Source: Sutterella faecalis (GTDB lineage: Bacteria; Pseudomonadota; Gammaproteobacteria; Burkholderiales; Burkholderiaceae_F). Taken from it: 64,000 bases of DNA. Position 1 is the first letter of the stretch; each line of letters opens with the position of its first letter. The stretch covers positions 62,001-126,000 of the forward strand of contig NZ_CP040882.1 in the NCBI RefSeq assembly GCF_006337085.1, given 5' to 3'. The notes under the pieces were generated by a model that was given only the letters and a program-made list of their open reading frames with translations, made no database searches and was not told the origin of the DNA. The translations under genes and the position numbers were made by a program. This document shows positions 41,719 through 50,758 of the stretch, one piece after another.

Positions 41719-43374
41719 TTACTTCTTTTCGCACTTGCAGGCGATCTTGCAGGGCTTGAGCTGCTTGAAGAAGTCGTTGCCCTTGTCGTCGACAAGGATG
41801 AAGGCCGGGAAGTTCTCGACCGTGATCTTGTAGACGGCTTCCATGCCGAGCTCCGGATACTCGATGCATTCGATGCTCTTGATGGCGTCGGACGAAAGGA
41901 CCGCAGCAACGCCGCCGATGGTGCCGAGGTAGAAGCCGCCGTGCTTCTTGCAGGCGTCCGTCACAACCTGGGTGCGGTTGCCCTTGGCGATCATCACCAT
42001 CGAGCCGCCGTGGCTCTGGAAGAGATCAACGTAGGGGTCCATGCGGTTGGCGGTCGTCGGGCCCATCGAGCCGCAGGCGTAGCCTTCAGGTGTCTTCGCG
42101 GGGCCGGCGTAGAGCACCGGATGATCCTTGATGTAGTCGGGGAGCTCTTCGCCGCGGTCAAGGCGTTCCTTCAGCTTCGCGTGCGCGATGTCGCGGGCGA
42201 CGATGATCGTGCCGGTGAGTTCAAGGCGGGTCGAGACCGGGTACTTCGTGAGGTCGGCCAGGACTTCCTTCATCGGGCGGTTGAGGTCGATCTTGATCGA
42301 GCCGCCTTCGCCGGGCTTCCTCAGTTCTTCAGGGATGAGGCTGCCGGGGTTGTTGTCGAGCTTCTCAATGAAGACGCCGTCCTTCGTGATCTTCGCCTTG
42401 ATGTTGCGGTCGGCCGAGCAGGAAACGCCCATGCCGATCGGGCAGGAAGCGCCGTGGCGCGGCAGACGAATCACGCGGATGTCGTGAGCCATGTACTTGC
42501 CGCCGAACTGGGCGCCGAGGCCGATCTTCCAGGCTTCCTCGAGGAGCTGCTGCTCGAGAGCAACGTCGCGGAAGGCGCGGCCCGTTTCGTCGCCCGTCGT
42601 CGGAAGGTTGTCGTAGTAGTGGCAGGAGGCGAGCTTCACCGTGAGCATCGTGCGTTCAGCGGAGGTGCCGCCGATCACGAAGGCGATGTGGTAGGGCGGG
42701 CAGGCAGCCGTGCCGAGGGTCTTCATCTTGTCGATGAGGTAGGGAACGAGCTTCTGGGGATTGAGAACCGCCTTCGTTTCCTGATAGAGGTAGGACTTGT
42801 TGGCCGAGCCGCCGCCCTTCACGACGCAGAGGAAGCGGTATTCCATGCCTTCCGTCGCTTCAATGTCGATCTGCGCGGGGAGGTTGCACTTGGTGTTCAC
42901 TTCCTCGTACATCGAGAGCGGAGCGTTCTGCGAATAGCGGAGCGCGTTTTCCGTGTAGGTCTTGTAGACGCCCTTGCTCAGCGCCTCCTCGTCTTCAAAG
43001 CCCGTCCAGACCTGCTGTCCCTTCTCGCCGTGGATGATCGCCGTGCCGGTATCCTGGCAGTAGGGAAGAACGCCCTTGGCGGCGACTTCACCGTTGCGCA
43101 GGAACGTGAGGGCAACGTACTTGTCGTTTTCGCTCGCTTCCGGATCGGACAGGATCTTGGCAACCTGTTCGTTGTGCGCGCGGCGAAGCATGAAGTTGAC
43201 GTCGGTAAAGGCGCGGTTCGAAAGCGCGGTCAGGGCTTCGGGGGAAACCTTGAGGATCGGATGGCCTTCGAATTCGCCGACCGAGACGCCTTCCTTCGTG
43301 AGGAGGTAGTACTCGGTGTCGTCCTTGCCGAGCTGGAACATCGGGGCATATTTAAACGCAGGAGCTTGTGCCAT
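41719..43374 (-). CDS. Fumarate hydratase, class I (iron-sulfur)
   Basis: Interconverts fumarate and malate with a [4Fe-4S] cluster. The 551-residue single-chain protein has the class I alpha and beta parts fused. Likely cluster ligands are Cys in LPYCQDTGTAIIHG, MGVSCSADRN and PEGYACGSMGPTTANRMDPYVD. FVIGGTSAERTMLTVKLAS and GSMVMIAKGNRTQ also match. Start ATG 43374 (MAQAPAFKYAPMF). It is monocistronic with its own terminator. Oxygen sensitivity of this class fits an anaerobic life. FumA and FumB cannot be separated. Confidence 0.95.
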   Translation of the reverse strand: MAQAPAFKYAPMFQLGKDDTEYYLLTKEGVSVGEFEGHPILKVSPEALTALSNRAFTDVNFMLRRAHNEQVAKILSDPEASENDKYVALTFLRNGEVAAKGVLPYCQDTGTAIIHGEKGQQVWTGFEDEEALSKGVYKTYTENALRYSQNAPLSMYEEVNTKCNLPAQIDIEATEGMEYRFLCVVKGGGSANKSYLYQETKAVLNPQKLVPYLIDKMKTLGTAACPPYHIAFVIGGTSAERTMLTVKLASCHYYDNLPTTGDETGRAFRDVALEQQLLEEAWKIGLGAQFGGKYMAHDIRVIRLPRHGASCPIGMGVSCSADRNIKAKITKDGVFIEKLDNNPGSLIPEELRKPGEGGSIKIDLNRPMKEVLADLTKYPVSTRLELTGTIIVARDIAHAKLKERLDRGEELPDYIKDHPVLYAGPAKTPEGYACGSMGPTTANRMDPYVDLFQSHGGSMVMIAKGNRTQVVTDACKKHGGFYLGTIGGVAAVLSSDAIKSIECIEYPELGMEAVYKITVENFPAFILVDDKGNDFFKQLKPCKIACKCEKK

Positions 43375-43791
43375 GGTTGTGTTTTCTCTTCTCTGTTTAG
43401 GGTCAGGCCCGTGAGCGGAGGATCTCCCCCGTCGGGGCCGCTGCAGGATTGTTTTCAAGGCGCTCTCCTCTCTTTGGAAGGAGAAGCTCTTTTTTTCTGC
43501 TCTTCGAATTATTTACCTCTTAGGAGGATGAGAGCAACCCTTATGCAAAAGAGAATTGACGCGGGAGCAAGTCTTTGTCCTGAGCTTACATATCACTCCT
43601 GTAGGTAGGTATTAACCCTTGAGACATAGCGCGAATGCCGCTTAAGCCATGTCGAGGGGAAGCGTTTTCTGCGGGAAACCGCGGGCTGAGCACTGGGGCA
43701 TTCTGAGGCATTCTTTCTTGATTGATTTCCCGGATGCCTGAATGCCCCGGAACCCGAACAGAATTCCAACTGACTCATCAAGGAGCTTTTC
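43375..43791. other. Divergent intergenic region between fumarase and the PheC-like gene
   Basis: 417 bases with no ORF or RNA I can support. It must hold promoters for both flanking genes. The AT-rich stretch around 43490-43560 is the likeliest site, but no clear box pair is visible. Confidence 0.4.
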
Positions 43792-44559
43792 ATGAAAGCC
43801 ATCAAGACCCTTATTCTTGCCGCCGCCGTCGCTGCTGCGGGCGCTGCCATGGCGGGCGACCGCCTCGACGCCATTCAGAAGTCGGGCGTGATCCGCGTGG
43901 GAACGCCGGCCGACTATCGTCCGTTCGCGATGGACGAAGCGGGCGTCATCAAGGGTCACGACGTCGACGTGATTCAGGCAATGGCGGCCTATGCGGGCTG
44001 GAAGGTCGAGTTCCTGAAGACCCCCTGGAAGGATATTGAAGCCGGCATCAAGGGGAACCGCTTCGACGTGGCCGTGGGCGGCATCACGCAGACCCTTGCC
44101 CGTACGTCCTGGGGAGAATTCCTTCCCGGTTATGCGCCCTTCGGCAAGGTAGCGCTCGTGAGAAAGAGCGACCTCCCGAAGTACCGCACGCTCGAGGACC
44201 TCAATCAGCCTTCCGTGCGCGTCATCAAGAATCCGGGCGGCACGAACGAGCAGTTTGTTCTCAAGAACCTTACGAAGGCTCAGGTCTCCACCCATGATAA
44301 GAACTTCGAGATCCCGGGCCTCATTGCCGAAGGCAAGGGCGACGTGATGATTACGGAAACGGCCGAGGCGATTCTCTACGCGAAGAAGAACCCGAAGCTT
44401 GGCGCCGCCTTCATCAACAAGCCCCTCACGCCCGTCTCCGAAATGGGCTTCCTCATGCCGACGGACGATGCGGACTACGCGCGCGTCATGAACTACCTCT
44501 GGCATCTCACCCAGATTCGCGGCGACCTCAGCCGTGCGGAAGCCGCCTGGCTCAAATAA
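43792..44559 (+). CDS. Periplasmic solute-binding-fold protein, cyclohexadienyl dehydratase (PheC)-like
   Basis: 255 residues with a signal peptide (MKAIKTLILAAAVAAAGAAMAG) and the type 3 periplasmic binding fold. The pattern DRLDAIQKSGVIRVGTPADYRPFAM, then FDVAVGGITQTLAR, then SVRVIKNPGGTNEQFVLKNL and GDVMITETAEAILYAKKNPKL closely follows PheC enzymes, which form phenylalanine from arogenate or phenylpyruvate from prephenate. No ABC permease or ATPase gene is adjacent, which also favours an enzyme over a transport protein. An ordinary amino acid binding protein remains possible. Confidence 0.7.
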   Translation: MKAIKTLILAAAVAAAGAAMAGDRLDAIQKSGVIRVGTPADYRPFAMDEAGVIKGHDVDVIQAMAAYAGWKVEFLKTPWKDIEAGIKGNRFDVAVGGITQTLARTSWGEFLPGYAPFGKVALVRKSDLPKYRTLEDLNQPSVRVIKNPGGTNEQFVLKNLTKAQVSTHDKNFEIPGLIAEGKGDVMITETAEAILYAKKNPKLGAAFINKPLTPVSEMGFLMPTDDADYARVMNYLWHLTQIRGDLSRAEAAWLK

Positions 44560-44581
44560 CCTCTCTGAGAGCGTTCTCGTG

Positions 44582-44618
44582 AAGCCTCGGCCGGCCGACT
44601 GCCTGCCGGGGCTTTTTT
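44582..44618 (+). terminator. Terminator after the PheC-like gene
   Basis: AAGCCTCGGC pairs with GCCGGGGCTT (10 bp with one G-U), followed by TTTTTT, 23 bases after the stop. Confidence 0.85.
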
Positions 44619-44814
44619 CAAAGCGCTTCTTTGATGCTTTCCGGGCGAAAGTCCGGTGAAATGCCTAAGGAATACGGCTTTCTGCCGTGGAGGATGAAGG
44701 ACGTCGCCCTATAAGATTAGGGGACAGAACTATGAGACAGAGGAGCGCCTCGCGGATCTAATGCGCTTCGAGGATTGTCTGCTCCTCCTCAGCACTGAAC
44801 AAAGGAAATGCGTC

Positions 44815-46356
44815 ATGCGTTTTGCCGCTTCGATTCTTTCTCTCGCCGCCGGTCTTTCCCTTGCTGCCGGGACGCTTCCCGCGAGCGCCCGCGGCATTAC
44901 GGTTGCGGTGGGTTCGTCCTTCACCACCCTCGACCCCTATCAGGCGACCGACCTTCTTTCGCGCAGCGTCGCGAAGTCTTTCTATGAAGGCCTTTACGCC
45001 TTCGACAAGGATCTGAAGCCCGTTCCCCAGCTCGCAAAGAGCCACGAGGTTTCTCCGGACGGACTTTCGTGGACCTTTACGCTTCAGGAAGGCGTCAGGT
45101 TCCACGACGGCACGGAATTCAACGCGGATGCGGTGAAGCTTAATTTCGACCGCGTCCTCAATCCCGAAAATCATCTCTCCCGCTACTCGCTCCTCAAATT
45201 CATCGACAAGGTCGAGGTGCTCGGGCCCTACAAGGTCCGCTTCGACCTCAAGTCGCCGATGCCTTCGTTCCTTCAGAGGCTCGCGAACGGCACGGCGCAG
45301 ATGATCTGCCCCTCGACGCTCAAGAAGTACGACGGCCGCGGCATTGCGTTCAATCCCTGCGGCACGGGACCTTATACGCTGAAGGACTACAACCCGAGCG
45401 AACGGCTCGTCGTGGTGAAGAACCCGAACTACCGCGTGGCGGGGCTCCCGAAGCTCGACTCCATCACCTGGGTGCCGGTCACGGAAAATGCGACGAGAGC
45501 GGCAATGCTGCGTACGGGCGAAGCGGACTTCATCCATCCGATGCCCGTCGAGCAGGTGAAGGAGATGAAGGCGGATCCCAATCTCAACATCCACATCGTG
45601 CCCTCGATCATGATGCGCTACCTCTCGATCAACTGCATGCAGAAGCCCTTCGACGACGTGCGCGTGCGTCAGGCCGTGAGCTATGCAATCAATCGCGAGG
45701 CGCTCTGCAAGGTGGCCTACAACGGCTTCGCGCAGCCGGCGACCGGCGTCATTCCGCCCCAGATTCCCGGTGCGGCAAGCTTCGGCGTTCCGGTCTACAA
45801 CCCCCAGAAGGCGCGGGAGCTCCTCAAGGAAGCGGGCTATCCGAACGGCTTCACCACGCGCCTCTGGTCGGGCTACAACAACTCGACCGCAAACAAGGTG
45901 ATTCAGTTCATCCAGCAGCAGCTCAATCAAGTGGGCATCAGGACCGAAACGCGGATTCTTGAAGCCGGTCAGCGCGTGACCCTCGTTGAAGCCAATAAGG
46001 AGCCGAAGAACGCGCCGAACCGCCTCTACTACATCGGGTGGTCGAATTCCACCGTTGAGGCCGACTGGGGCATGCGCCCGATCTTCGACTCGCGCGAGAT
46101 GCCGCCGAAGCTCTCGAACGAGGGCTACTACTCGAACCCGAAGGTCGACGAGCTCTTCGACAAGGCGATCGCCGAAGTGGACGAAAAGAAGAGAAATGAA
46201 CTCTACCGCGAGGTTCAGATGATTCTCTGGAAGGAAGTGCCCGTGGCCTTCCTCGTCTACGAGGACAATACGGCGGCTTCGAACAAGCACTTGAGGAACT
46301 TCAACCCGCTTCCGGATACGGGGTTTGAGTTCTATTCGGCGGAGTGGGTGGATTGA
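44815..46356 (+). CDS. Peptide/glutathione-type ABC transporter substrate-binding protein
   Basis: 513-residue periplasmic protein of family 5 (DppA/OppA/GsiB), with a signal peptide (MRFAASILSLAAGLSLAAGTLPASA). Features are TLDPYQATDLLSRSVAKSFYEGLYAFD, the lobe signature PDGLSWTFTLQEGVRFHDGTEFNADAVKLNFDR and FNPCGTGPYTLKDY. The overall pattern is closest to glutathione-binding GsiB. No permease or ATPase genes follow, so it is an orphan binding protein using components elsewhere. Start ATG 44815 is preceded by AAAGGAAA. Confidence 0.88.
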   Translation: MRFAASILSLAAGLSLAAGTLPASARGITVAVGSSFTTLDPYQATDLLSRSVAKSFYEGLYAFDKDLKPVPQLAKSHEVSPDGLSWTFTLQEGVRFHDGTEFNADAVKLNFDRVLNPENHLSRYSLLKFIDKVEVLGPYKVRFDLKSPMPSFLQRLANGTAQMICPSTLKKYDGRGIAFNPCGTGPYTLKDYNPSERLVVVKNPNYRVAGLPKLDSITWVPVTENATRAAMLRTGEADFIHPMPVEQVKEMKADPNLNIHIVPSIMMRYLSINCMQKPFDDVRVRQAVSYAINREALCKVAYNGFAQPATGVIPPQIPGAASFGVPVYNPQKARELLKEAGYPNGFTTRLWSGYNNSTANKVIQFIQQQLNQVGIRTETRILEAGQRVTLVEANKEPKNAPNRLYYIGWSNSTVEADWGMRPIFDSREMPPKLSNEGYYSNPKVDELFDKAIAEVDEKKRNELYREVQMILWKEVPVAFLVYEDNTAASNKHLRNFNPLPDTGFEFYSAEWVD

Positions 46357-46387
46357 TCCTCGCGTCCTGAGGATTGAGTTCATCAGA

Positions 46388-46418
46388 AAGGGAGCCCGGG
46401 TTTGATTCGGGCTCCCTT
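46388..46418. terminator. Bidirectional terminator between convergent genes
   Basis: AAGGGAGCCCG and CGGGCTCCCTT form a perfect 11-bp stem between the binding-protein gene and the lipoprotein gene. T-tracts are short on both sides. Confidence 0.7.
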
Positions 46419-46459
46419 ACTTTCAGGAAGAAGCGTGCCTCAGTGAGGCAGGCCTTTCC

Positions 46460-47116
46460 TTATTTGCCGAGAAACGCCTTGACTTTCTCCTTGGCATCCA
46501 GACAGAAGTTTTGGTATGCGGTATTGAGAACCGTGAGCCAGTTTGATTCAAAAGCGCCCTGGAAGCCTTCGTGATAAGAGCCTTCGACCGTGAAGGCCGG
46601 ATCTTCCGCATCATTCACCCTGACGCCGGCGCTCATGTTGCTCGAGAGCGTGATCTGCCAGAAACCCATTTCCACCCACGCCCAGAATTTGTTCACATCG
46701 ACGTCAATGACCTTGGTGTCGGCTGTGACTTCGTCTTTGGTGACGACTTTAACGCCGTTTTCCTTGAAGGCAGCTTCAATGGCGCTCTGAGTGAGGCCGG
46801 TCACGGACTGCTCAGGCGGGAGAATGAGTTTGCCGAGCGCCTTGCCGAAGCCGTTGCGCTTGCGGCCGATCGCGTGATCCTGTTCTTCGGCGGTATCGCA
46901 CATGACGGACGGAATGTCGGGCGTGCGCGGCGCTTCTTCAAAATGACGCTTGTCGGCGGAACTGCGGACATAGACCGTGGTCTGGGATTGAGGATTCGCA
47001 ACACTCGAAACTGAGGAAGTGTCAAGCGCAAGTTCGCTCGTGTTGGTGGCGCAGCCGGTGAGAAGCAGAAGAGAGCTTGCAAGAAGCGCAAGAGAAAAAC
47101 GGTTGAAAGTCTTCAT
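46460..47116 (-). CDS. Lipoprotein of the YajG-like group
   Basis: 218 residues with a lipoprotein signal ending in the lipobox LLTGC (Cys ~22), so it is attached to a membrane. The body shows the YajG pattern: VYVRSSADKRHF, LGKLILPPEQSVTGLTQSAIEAAFKENGVKVV, VIDVDVNKFWAWVEMGFWQITLSSNMSAGVRV. Function unknown. It stands alone between two convergent or divergent neighbours. Confidence 0.75.
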   Translation of the reverse strand: MKTFNRFSLALLASSLLLLTGCATNTSELALDTSSVSSVANPQSQTTVYVRSSADKRHFEEAPRTPDIPSVMCDTAEEQDHAIGRKRNGFGKALGKLILPPEQSVTGLTQSAIEAAFKENGVKVVTKDEVTADTKVIDVDVNKFWAWVEMGFWQITLSSNMSAGVRVNDAEDPAFTVEGSYHEGFQGAFESNWLTVLNTAYQNFCLDAKEKVKAFLGK

Positions 47117-47325
47117 TTTTTTGATGATTGAGAAATATGGTCCGGGAGCTCCGGGCTGAAAATGAGCATTCAGGCGAATGCCTGAGGGCTTGAGGAGCGT
47201 AGTATTTTAGTAAATATGAGAATCAATCGCATTTGACCCGTTGGCCGTCTCCTTAAGCAAACGCTGAAGCGTCGCCTGAGCGTGCCTTCGATGCGTTAGC
47301 CTTGAGTTTTGCCGCTGGAAACCCG

Positions 47326-48285
47326 ATGTCCATGCATTACGACCTTGTTGATCTACGAATGCTCCTTGCGCTCGCGCGCGCCGGGAGCCTCTCGCGGGCG
47401 GCCGAAGAGGTGCATCTCACCGTGTCGGCACTGAGCGTCAGGCTGAAGCGCCTCGAAGAGGAGGCGGGAACGCTGCTTTTTGAGCGATCCGGTAAGGGCC
47501 TCGTGCAGACGCCTGCCGCGCTCGTGCTCGTCAAAGCCGCAAGACGCGTGCTTGAGGCGGCTGCGAGCCTCGAAGAAGATTTCGCTCCTTATGCGCGACG
47601 GGAAGAGAAGCCTTTGCGGATTTTATCCAACAGCACCGGACTTGAGAATTTCCTCTGCCGCCTTACGGGACCGTTTCTTGCAAAACACCCGGAGACAAGA
47701 ATCGAATTCGTCGCAAGGAGAAGTTCCGCCATTACCGAAGCCGTCCAGACGGGAGAGGCGGACCTTGGTCTTGCGGGAGGCGCCGCGGCAGCGGATGAGG
47801 GTCAGGCTGCCGAATCGGGCGTCAGGCTTTTCCCGTATGTCGACGATCGCCATGTGCTCATCTCAAGGAAGGATCACGAACTGCTGCGGGGATTGCGGAA
47901 AAAGACGATTTCCTTTGCAGAGACGCTTCGCTATCCGTACGCGTCGCTTCTCGAATCGGCGCCAATGACGGCGGCCATGCGGGAGCGCGCTCTCTTGATC
48001 GGCTGCCGGTATGAACCCGTCGTTGAAGTGCCGAGCTTTACGATTCTTGTGGAAGTCGTTCGCTCGGGCGGGCTTCTAGCTATAGCTCCCTATTCCGCCG
48101 TTGCAGAAGGCATGACGGATCTTGCCCTGACCGGACTCTCTGACGCATGGGCGGCAAGACCGATGGCATTTCTCGCGCCGGCAAGCCGCCCGATGAGGCC
48201 CGACGCGGAAGCGTTTCTCGAATTCGCTCTGAGCGCGGAAGGCGCCAAATACCTCCCGAGAGGCATGACATTGAGCGGCCATTAA
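47326..48285 (+). CDS. LysR family transcriptional regulator
   Basis: 319 residues. The N-terminal winged helix-turn-helix (YDLVDLRMLLALARAGSLSRAAEEVHLTVSALSVRLKRLEEEAGTLLFER) is typical. The effector domain begins at ~residue 90. It lies 107 bases upstream of the flavoprotein gene on the same strand. LysR genes paired with flavocytochrome-type reductases are common in this bacterial group, so it probably controls that gene in response to its substrate. An alternative start is the in-frame ATG 47332. Confidence 0.92.
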   Translation: MSMHYDLVDLRMLLALARAGSLSRAAEEVHLTVSALSVRLKRLEEEAGTLLFERSGKGLVQTPAALVLVKAARRVLEAAASLEEDFAPYARREEKPLRILSNSTGLENFLCRLTGPFLAKHPETRIEFVARRSSAITEAVQTGEADLGLAGGAAAADEGQAAESGVRLFPYVDDRHVLISRKDHELLRGLRKKTISFAETLRYPYASLLESAPMTAAMRERALLIGCRYEPVVEVPSFTILVEVVRSGGLLAIAPYSAVAEGMTDLALTGLSDAWAARPMAFLAPASRPMRPDAEAFLEFALSAEGAKYLPRGMTLSGH

Positions 48286-48392
48286 AAGTGACTTGAAAAA
48301 CTTTCAAAGCGCGGATTCTCTCTCTTCGGCAGACTTTCAACTGCTTTGCGCTCTCTCGGGCGAAAAGAAAGTTTCAAAAAGGAGAAAAAAGA

Positions 48393-49793
48393 ATGAAGAA
48401 GACGGTCCTCGCCGCAGTTCTCTCAACCGCTTTTGCTGCCGCCTATGCGGCTGGTCCCGACGCCGTCGTGATCGGCGCAGGCGGCGCCGGCCTTTCGGCT
48501 GCCGTGACGCTTTCCGACCTTGGCCGCACCGTCGTTGTGTTGGAAAAGATGCCGATGATCGGCGGCAACACCGTGCGTGCGGAGGGCGGCATCAACGCTG
48601 CGGAAACGCCGCTTCAGAAGAAGCTCGGGATTCCCGATACGATCGATCAGTTCTACAAAGACACGATGAAGGGCGGCCACAATCTGAACGACCCGGAGCT
48701 CCTTCGCACGATGACGACGCACGCGAAGGACTCGGTCGCGTGGCTTGAGTCTCTCGGCGCTGACCTGGGTGCTGTCGGCCGCTCGGGCGGCGCCAAGTAC
48801 CCGCGCGCCCATCGTCCGACGGATGGTTCCGCCATCGGTCCGGAAGTGATCCGCGTCCTCTACAAGGCCGCCAAGGACCGCAAGATTGAGATGAGGACGC
48901 AGAACCGAGTGGTCGAGCTCCTCACCGACAAGTCGGGCGCTGTTGCCGGCGTCAAGGTGAGCACGAAGGACGGGAAGACCTATACGATCGACACGAAGGC
49001 CGTCGTGATCGCCACTGGCGGCTTCGGCGCCAACCAGGATCTCCTCGTCAAATACCAGTCGAAGCTCAAGGGCTACGCAACGACTAATCACCCGGGTGCC
49101 ACGGGCGACGGCATTCTTCTGGCCGAGAAAATCGGTGCGGCGACGGTCGACATGAAAGAGATCCAGGCGCACCCGACCGCTGCGCCCAACGGCACGCTGA
49201 TTTCTGAGAGCGTTCGCGGCGACGGCGCGATTCTCGTGAATGCCGACGGGAAGCGCTTCACGAATGAGCTTCTAACCCGCGACGCCGTTTCCGCCAAGGA
49301 GCTCGAGCAGCCGGGCAAATTTGCCTGGGTGGTCTGGGATGATGCAACGCGAAAGACCGCGAAGCTGATGGATTCCTACAAGAAGCTCGGCCTCACGGTC
49401 GAAGGCAATACCGTGGCGGACCTCGCCCGCGCCATGAACGTGCCTGCCGCGAATCTTAAGGCCACGATGGCGCAGTACGCAAAGGATCAGGCAGCGGGCA
49501 AGGACAGCCAGTTCGGCCGCCCCGAGCTCCTGCAGCCCCTCACTCAGGCGCCGTTCTTTGCCGTCAAGGTCCAGCCGGCTGTTCACCACACGATGGGCGG
49601 CCTCAAGATCGACACCAAGGCTGAAGTGCTCAACACGGAAGGTAAGGCCATCCCGGGTCTCTTTGCTGCCGGCGAAGTCACGGGCGGCGTTCATGGCGGC
49701 AACCGCCTTGGCGGCAACGCTCAGGCCGACATCGTCACCTTCGGCCGCATTGCCGGGCAGTCGGCGGATGCGTGGCTGAAGACACTCAAGTAA
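48393..49793 (+). CDS. Exported flavocytochrome c-type flavoprotein (fumarate/urocanate reductase family)
   Basis: 466 residues. A signal peptide (MKKTVLAAVLSTAFAAAYAA) precedes an FAD domain (DAVVIGAGGAGLSAAVTLSDLGRTVVVLEK, IGGNTVRAEGGINAAET). The catalytic region is IQAHPTAAPNGTLISESVRGDGAILVNADGKRFTNEL, with the Arg-Gly-Asp and Arg-Phe features of the family. It ends in PAVHHTMGGLKIDTKAEVL and GLFAAGEVTGGVHGGNRLGGNA. There is no heme-binding CxxCH domain, so electrons must come from a separate cytochrome. The acceptor is unknown; likely a fumarate-like or enoate compound used in anaerobic respiration. Confidence 0.9.
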   Translation: MKKTVLAAVLSTAFAAAYAAGPDAVVIGAGGAGLSAAVTLSDLGRTVVVLEKMPMIGGNTVRAEGGINAAETPLQKKLGIPDTIDQFYKDTMKGGHNLNDPELLRTMTTHAKDSVAWLESLGADLGAVGRSGGAKYPRAHRPTDGSAIGPEVIRVLYKAAKDRKIEMRTQNRVVELLTDKSGAVAGVKVSTKDGKTYTIDTKAVVIATGGFGANQDLLVKYQSKLKGYATTNHPGATGDGILLAEKIGAATVDMKEIQAHPTAAPNGTLISESVRGDGAILVNADGKRFTNELLTRDAVSAKELEQPGKFAWVVWDDATRKTAKLMDSYKKLGLTVEGNTVADLARAMNVPAANLKATMAQYAKDQAAGKDSQFGRPELLQPLTQAPFFAVKVQPAVHHTMGGLKIDTKAEVLNTEGKAIPGLFAAGEVTGGVHGGNRLGGNAQADIVTFGRIAGQSADAWLKTLK

Positions 49794-49813
49794 TCCTTCT
49801 GGATCTCTCTGCG

Positions 49814-49844
49814 GAGTGCGCCTTGACGAGCGCACTCTGTTTTT
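49814..49844 (+). terminator. Terminator after the flavoprotein gene
   Basis: GAGTGCGC pairs with GCGCACTC (8 bp), followed by GTTTTT. Confidence 0.85.
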
Positions 49845-49885
49845 CGCTGAAGCCGCGCTCAAAAGAGAACGAGCGCGGCAATCCG

Positions 49886-50737
49886 TTACCACATAAGCGC
49901 TTCCGACCATTCCTCAAGAATGAAGGGAGCTCTCCAGGAAAGCGCATCACAGTAGTAGGGAAGCGCCGCGATGCGGCCTTCCGTAATGGCCCGGCAGGGT
50001 TTGGCGCCGGCTTTTAGCGTCTTCTGCAGCGCCGTCGTGCCGGCAAGCGCGTCTCCGGTGAGGCAGATGAGATCGGGGTCGAGGTCAAAAAGCTCCTCAA
50101 CGCTCCCCAGATCCTGAATGCCCGCAATCAGGTCCTTTTCAGGCGTGGATTCAAAGAGGTTCATGACTTCGAATTGACCTCGAAGAAGCTGTGAGAGGTC
50201 GCTGTGCGCAGCCACGCGGAAGACGTAGCTCTCATGCCGGATGGGATTCCGGATTCCGAGAAGCACGACGACCCGACGGCCCTTGGGGATCCTGAGTTCG
50301 AGAAGCCTCTCCATTCGTTCCTTCCGGTCCCGGATCACGCGCTCGGCCTGCCTTTCCGCACCATAGAGCTTCCCGGCTCTGCGGAGCACTTCGTCTGCGT
50401 CGCCCTTCACGTCGAGCACCTTGACGGAGACGCCGAAGGATTCGATTTTTTCCCTGAGCACCGCAGGATTGAAGTCTTTTTTGCCGTTCTCTTCCAGAAG
50501 AACATAGTCCGCATTCATGCGGCGAAGCGCCGTCTTGAGTATCCCTTCGGGATTGTTGAGAAGACAGCTGATGCATTCGAGCGGTTTTTCCGCCGGATGG
50601 AGAAGCTCCATGGAAGGAACTTCTCCCCCAATGAGTGCGCGGGAATAAATCCTGAGAGCGCCGAGAATCTCCGCGGCCTTGTCGCCGCAGAAAACGGCGT
50701 TTTCGTACTGAGGGAAGGGAATAAAGGAGTTGGACAT
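49886..50737 (-). CDS. Iron/heme/cobalamin-type periplasmic-binding-fold protein without a visible signal peptide
   Basis: 283 residues with the helical-backbone fold of type III binding proteins: ILREKIESFGVSVKVLD-type hinge region, DADEVLRRAGKLYGAERQAERVI, then IQDLGSVEELFDLDPDLICLTGDAL and a C-terminal ITEGRIAALPYYCDALSW. The N-terminus (MSNSFIPFPQYENAVFC) is not a recognisable signal peptide, so either the protein stays inside or the start is atypical. It is the last gene of the Fur-boxed operon, 21 bases after the ABC gene. Start ATG 50737 is preceded by AAAGGAAC. Confidence 0.7.
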   Translation of the reverse strand: MSNSFIPFPQYENAVFCGDKAAEILGALRIYSRALIGGEVPSMELLHPAEKPLECISCLLNNPEGILKTALRRMNADYVLLEENGKKDFNPAVLREKIESFGVSVKVLDVKGDADEVLRRAGKLYGAERQAERVIRDRKERMERLLELRIPKGRRVVVLLGIRNPIRHESYVFRVAAHSDLSQLLRGQFEVMNLFESTPEKDLIAGIQDLGSVEELFDLDPDLICLTGDALAGTTALQKTLKAGAKPCRAITEGRIAALPYYCDALSWRAPFILEEWSEALMW

Positions 50738-50758
50738 GGTTGTTCCTTTGGTGGTCGA

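Noticed and set aside
41941..43608. 555-residue open frame on the plus strand
   Set aside because: Shadow of the class I fumarase gene.
44758..46383. 541-residue open frame on the minus strand
   Set aside because: Shadow of the peptide-binding protein gene.
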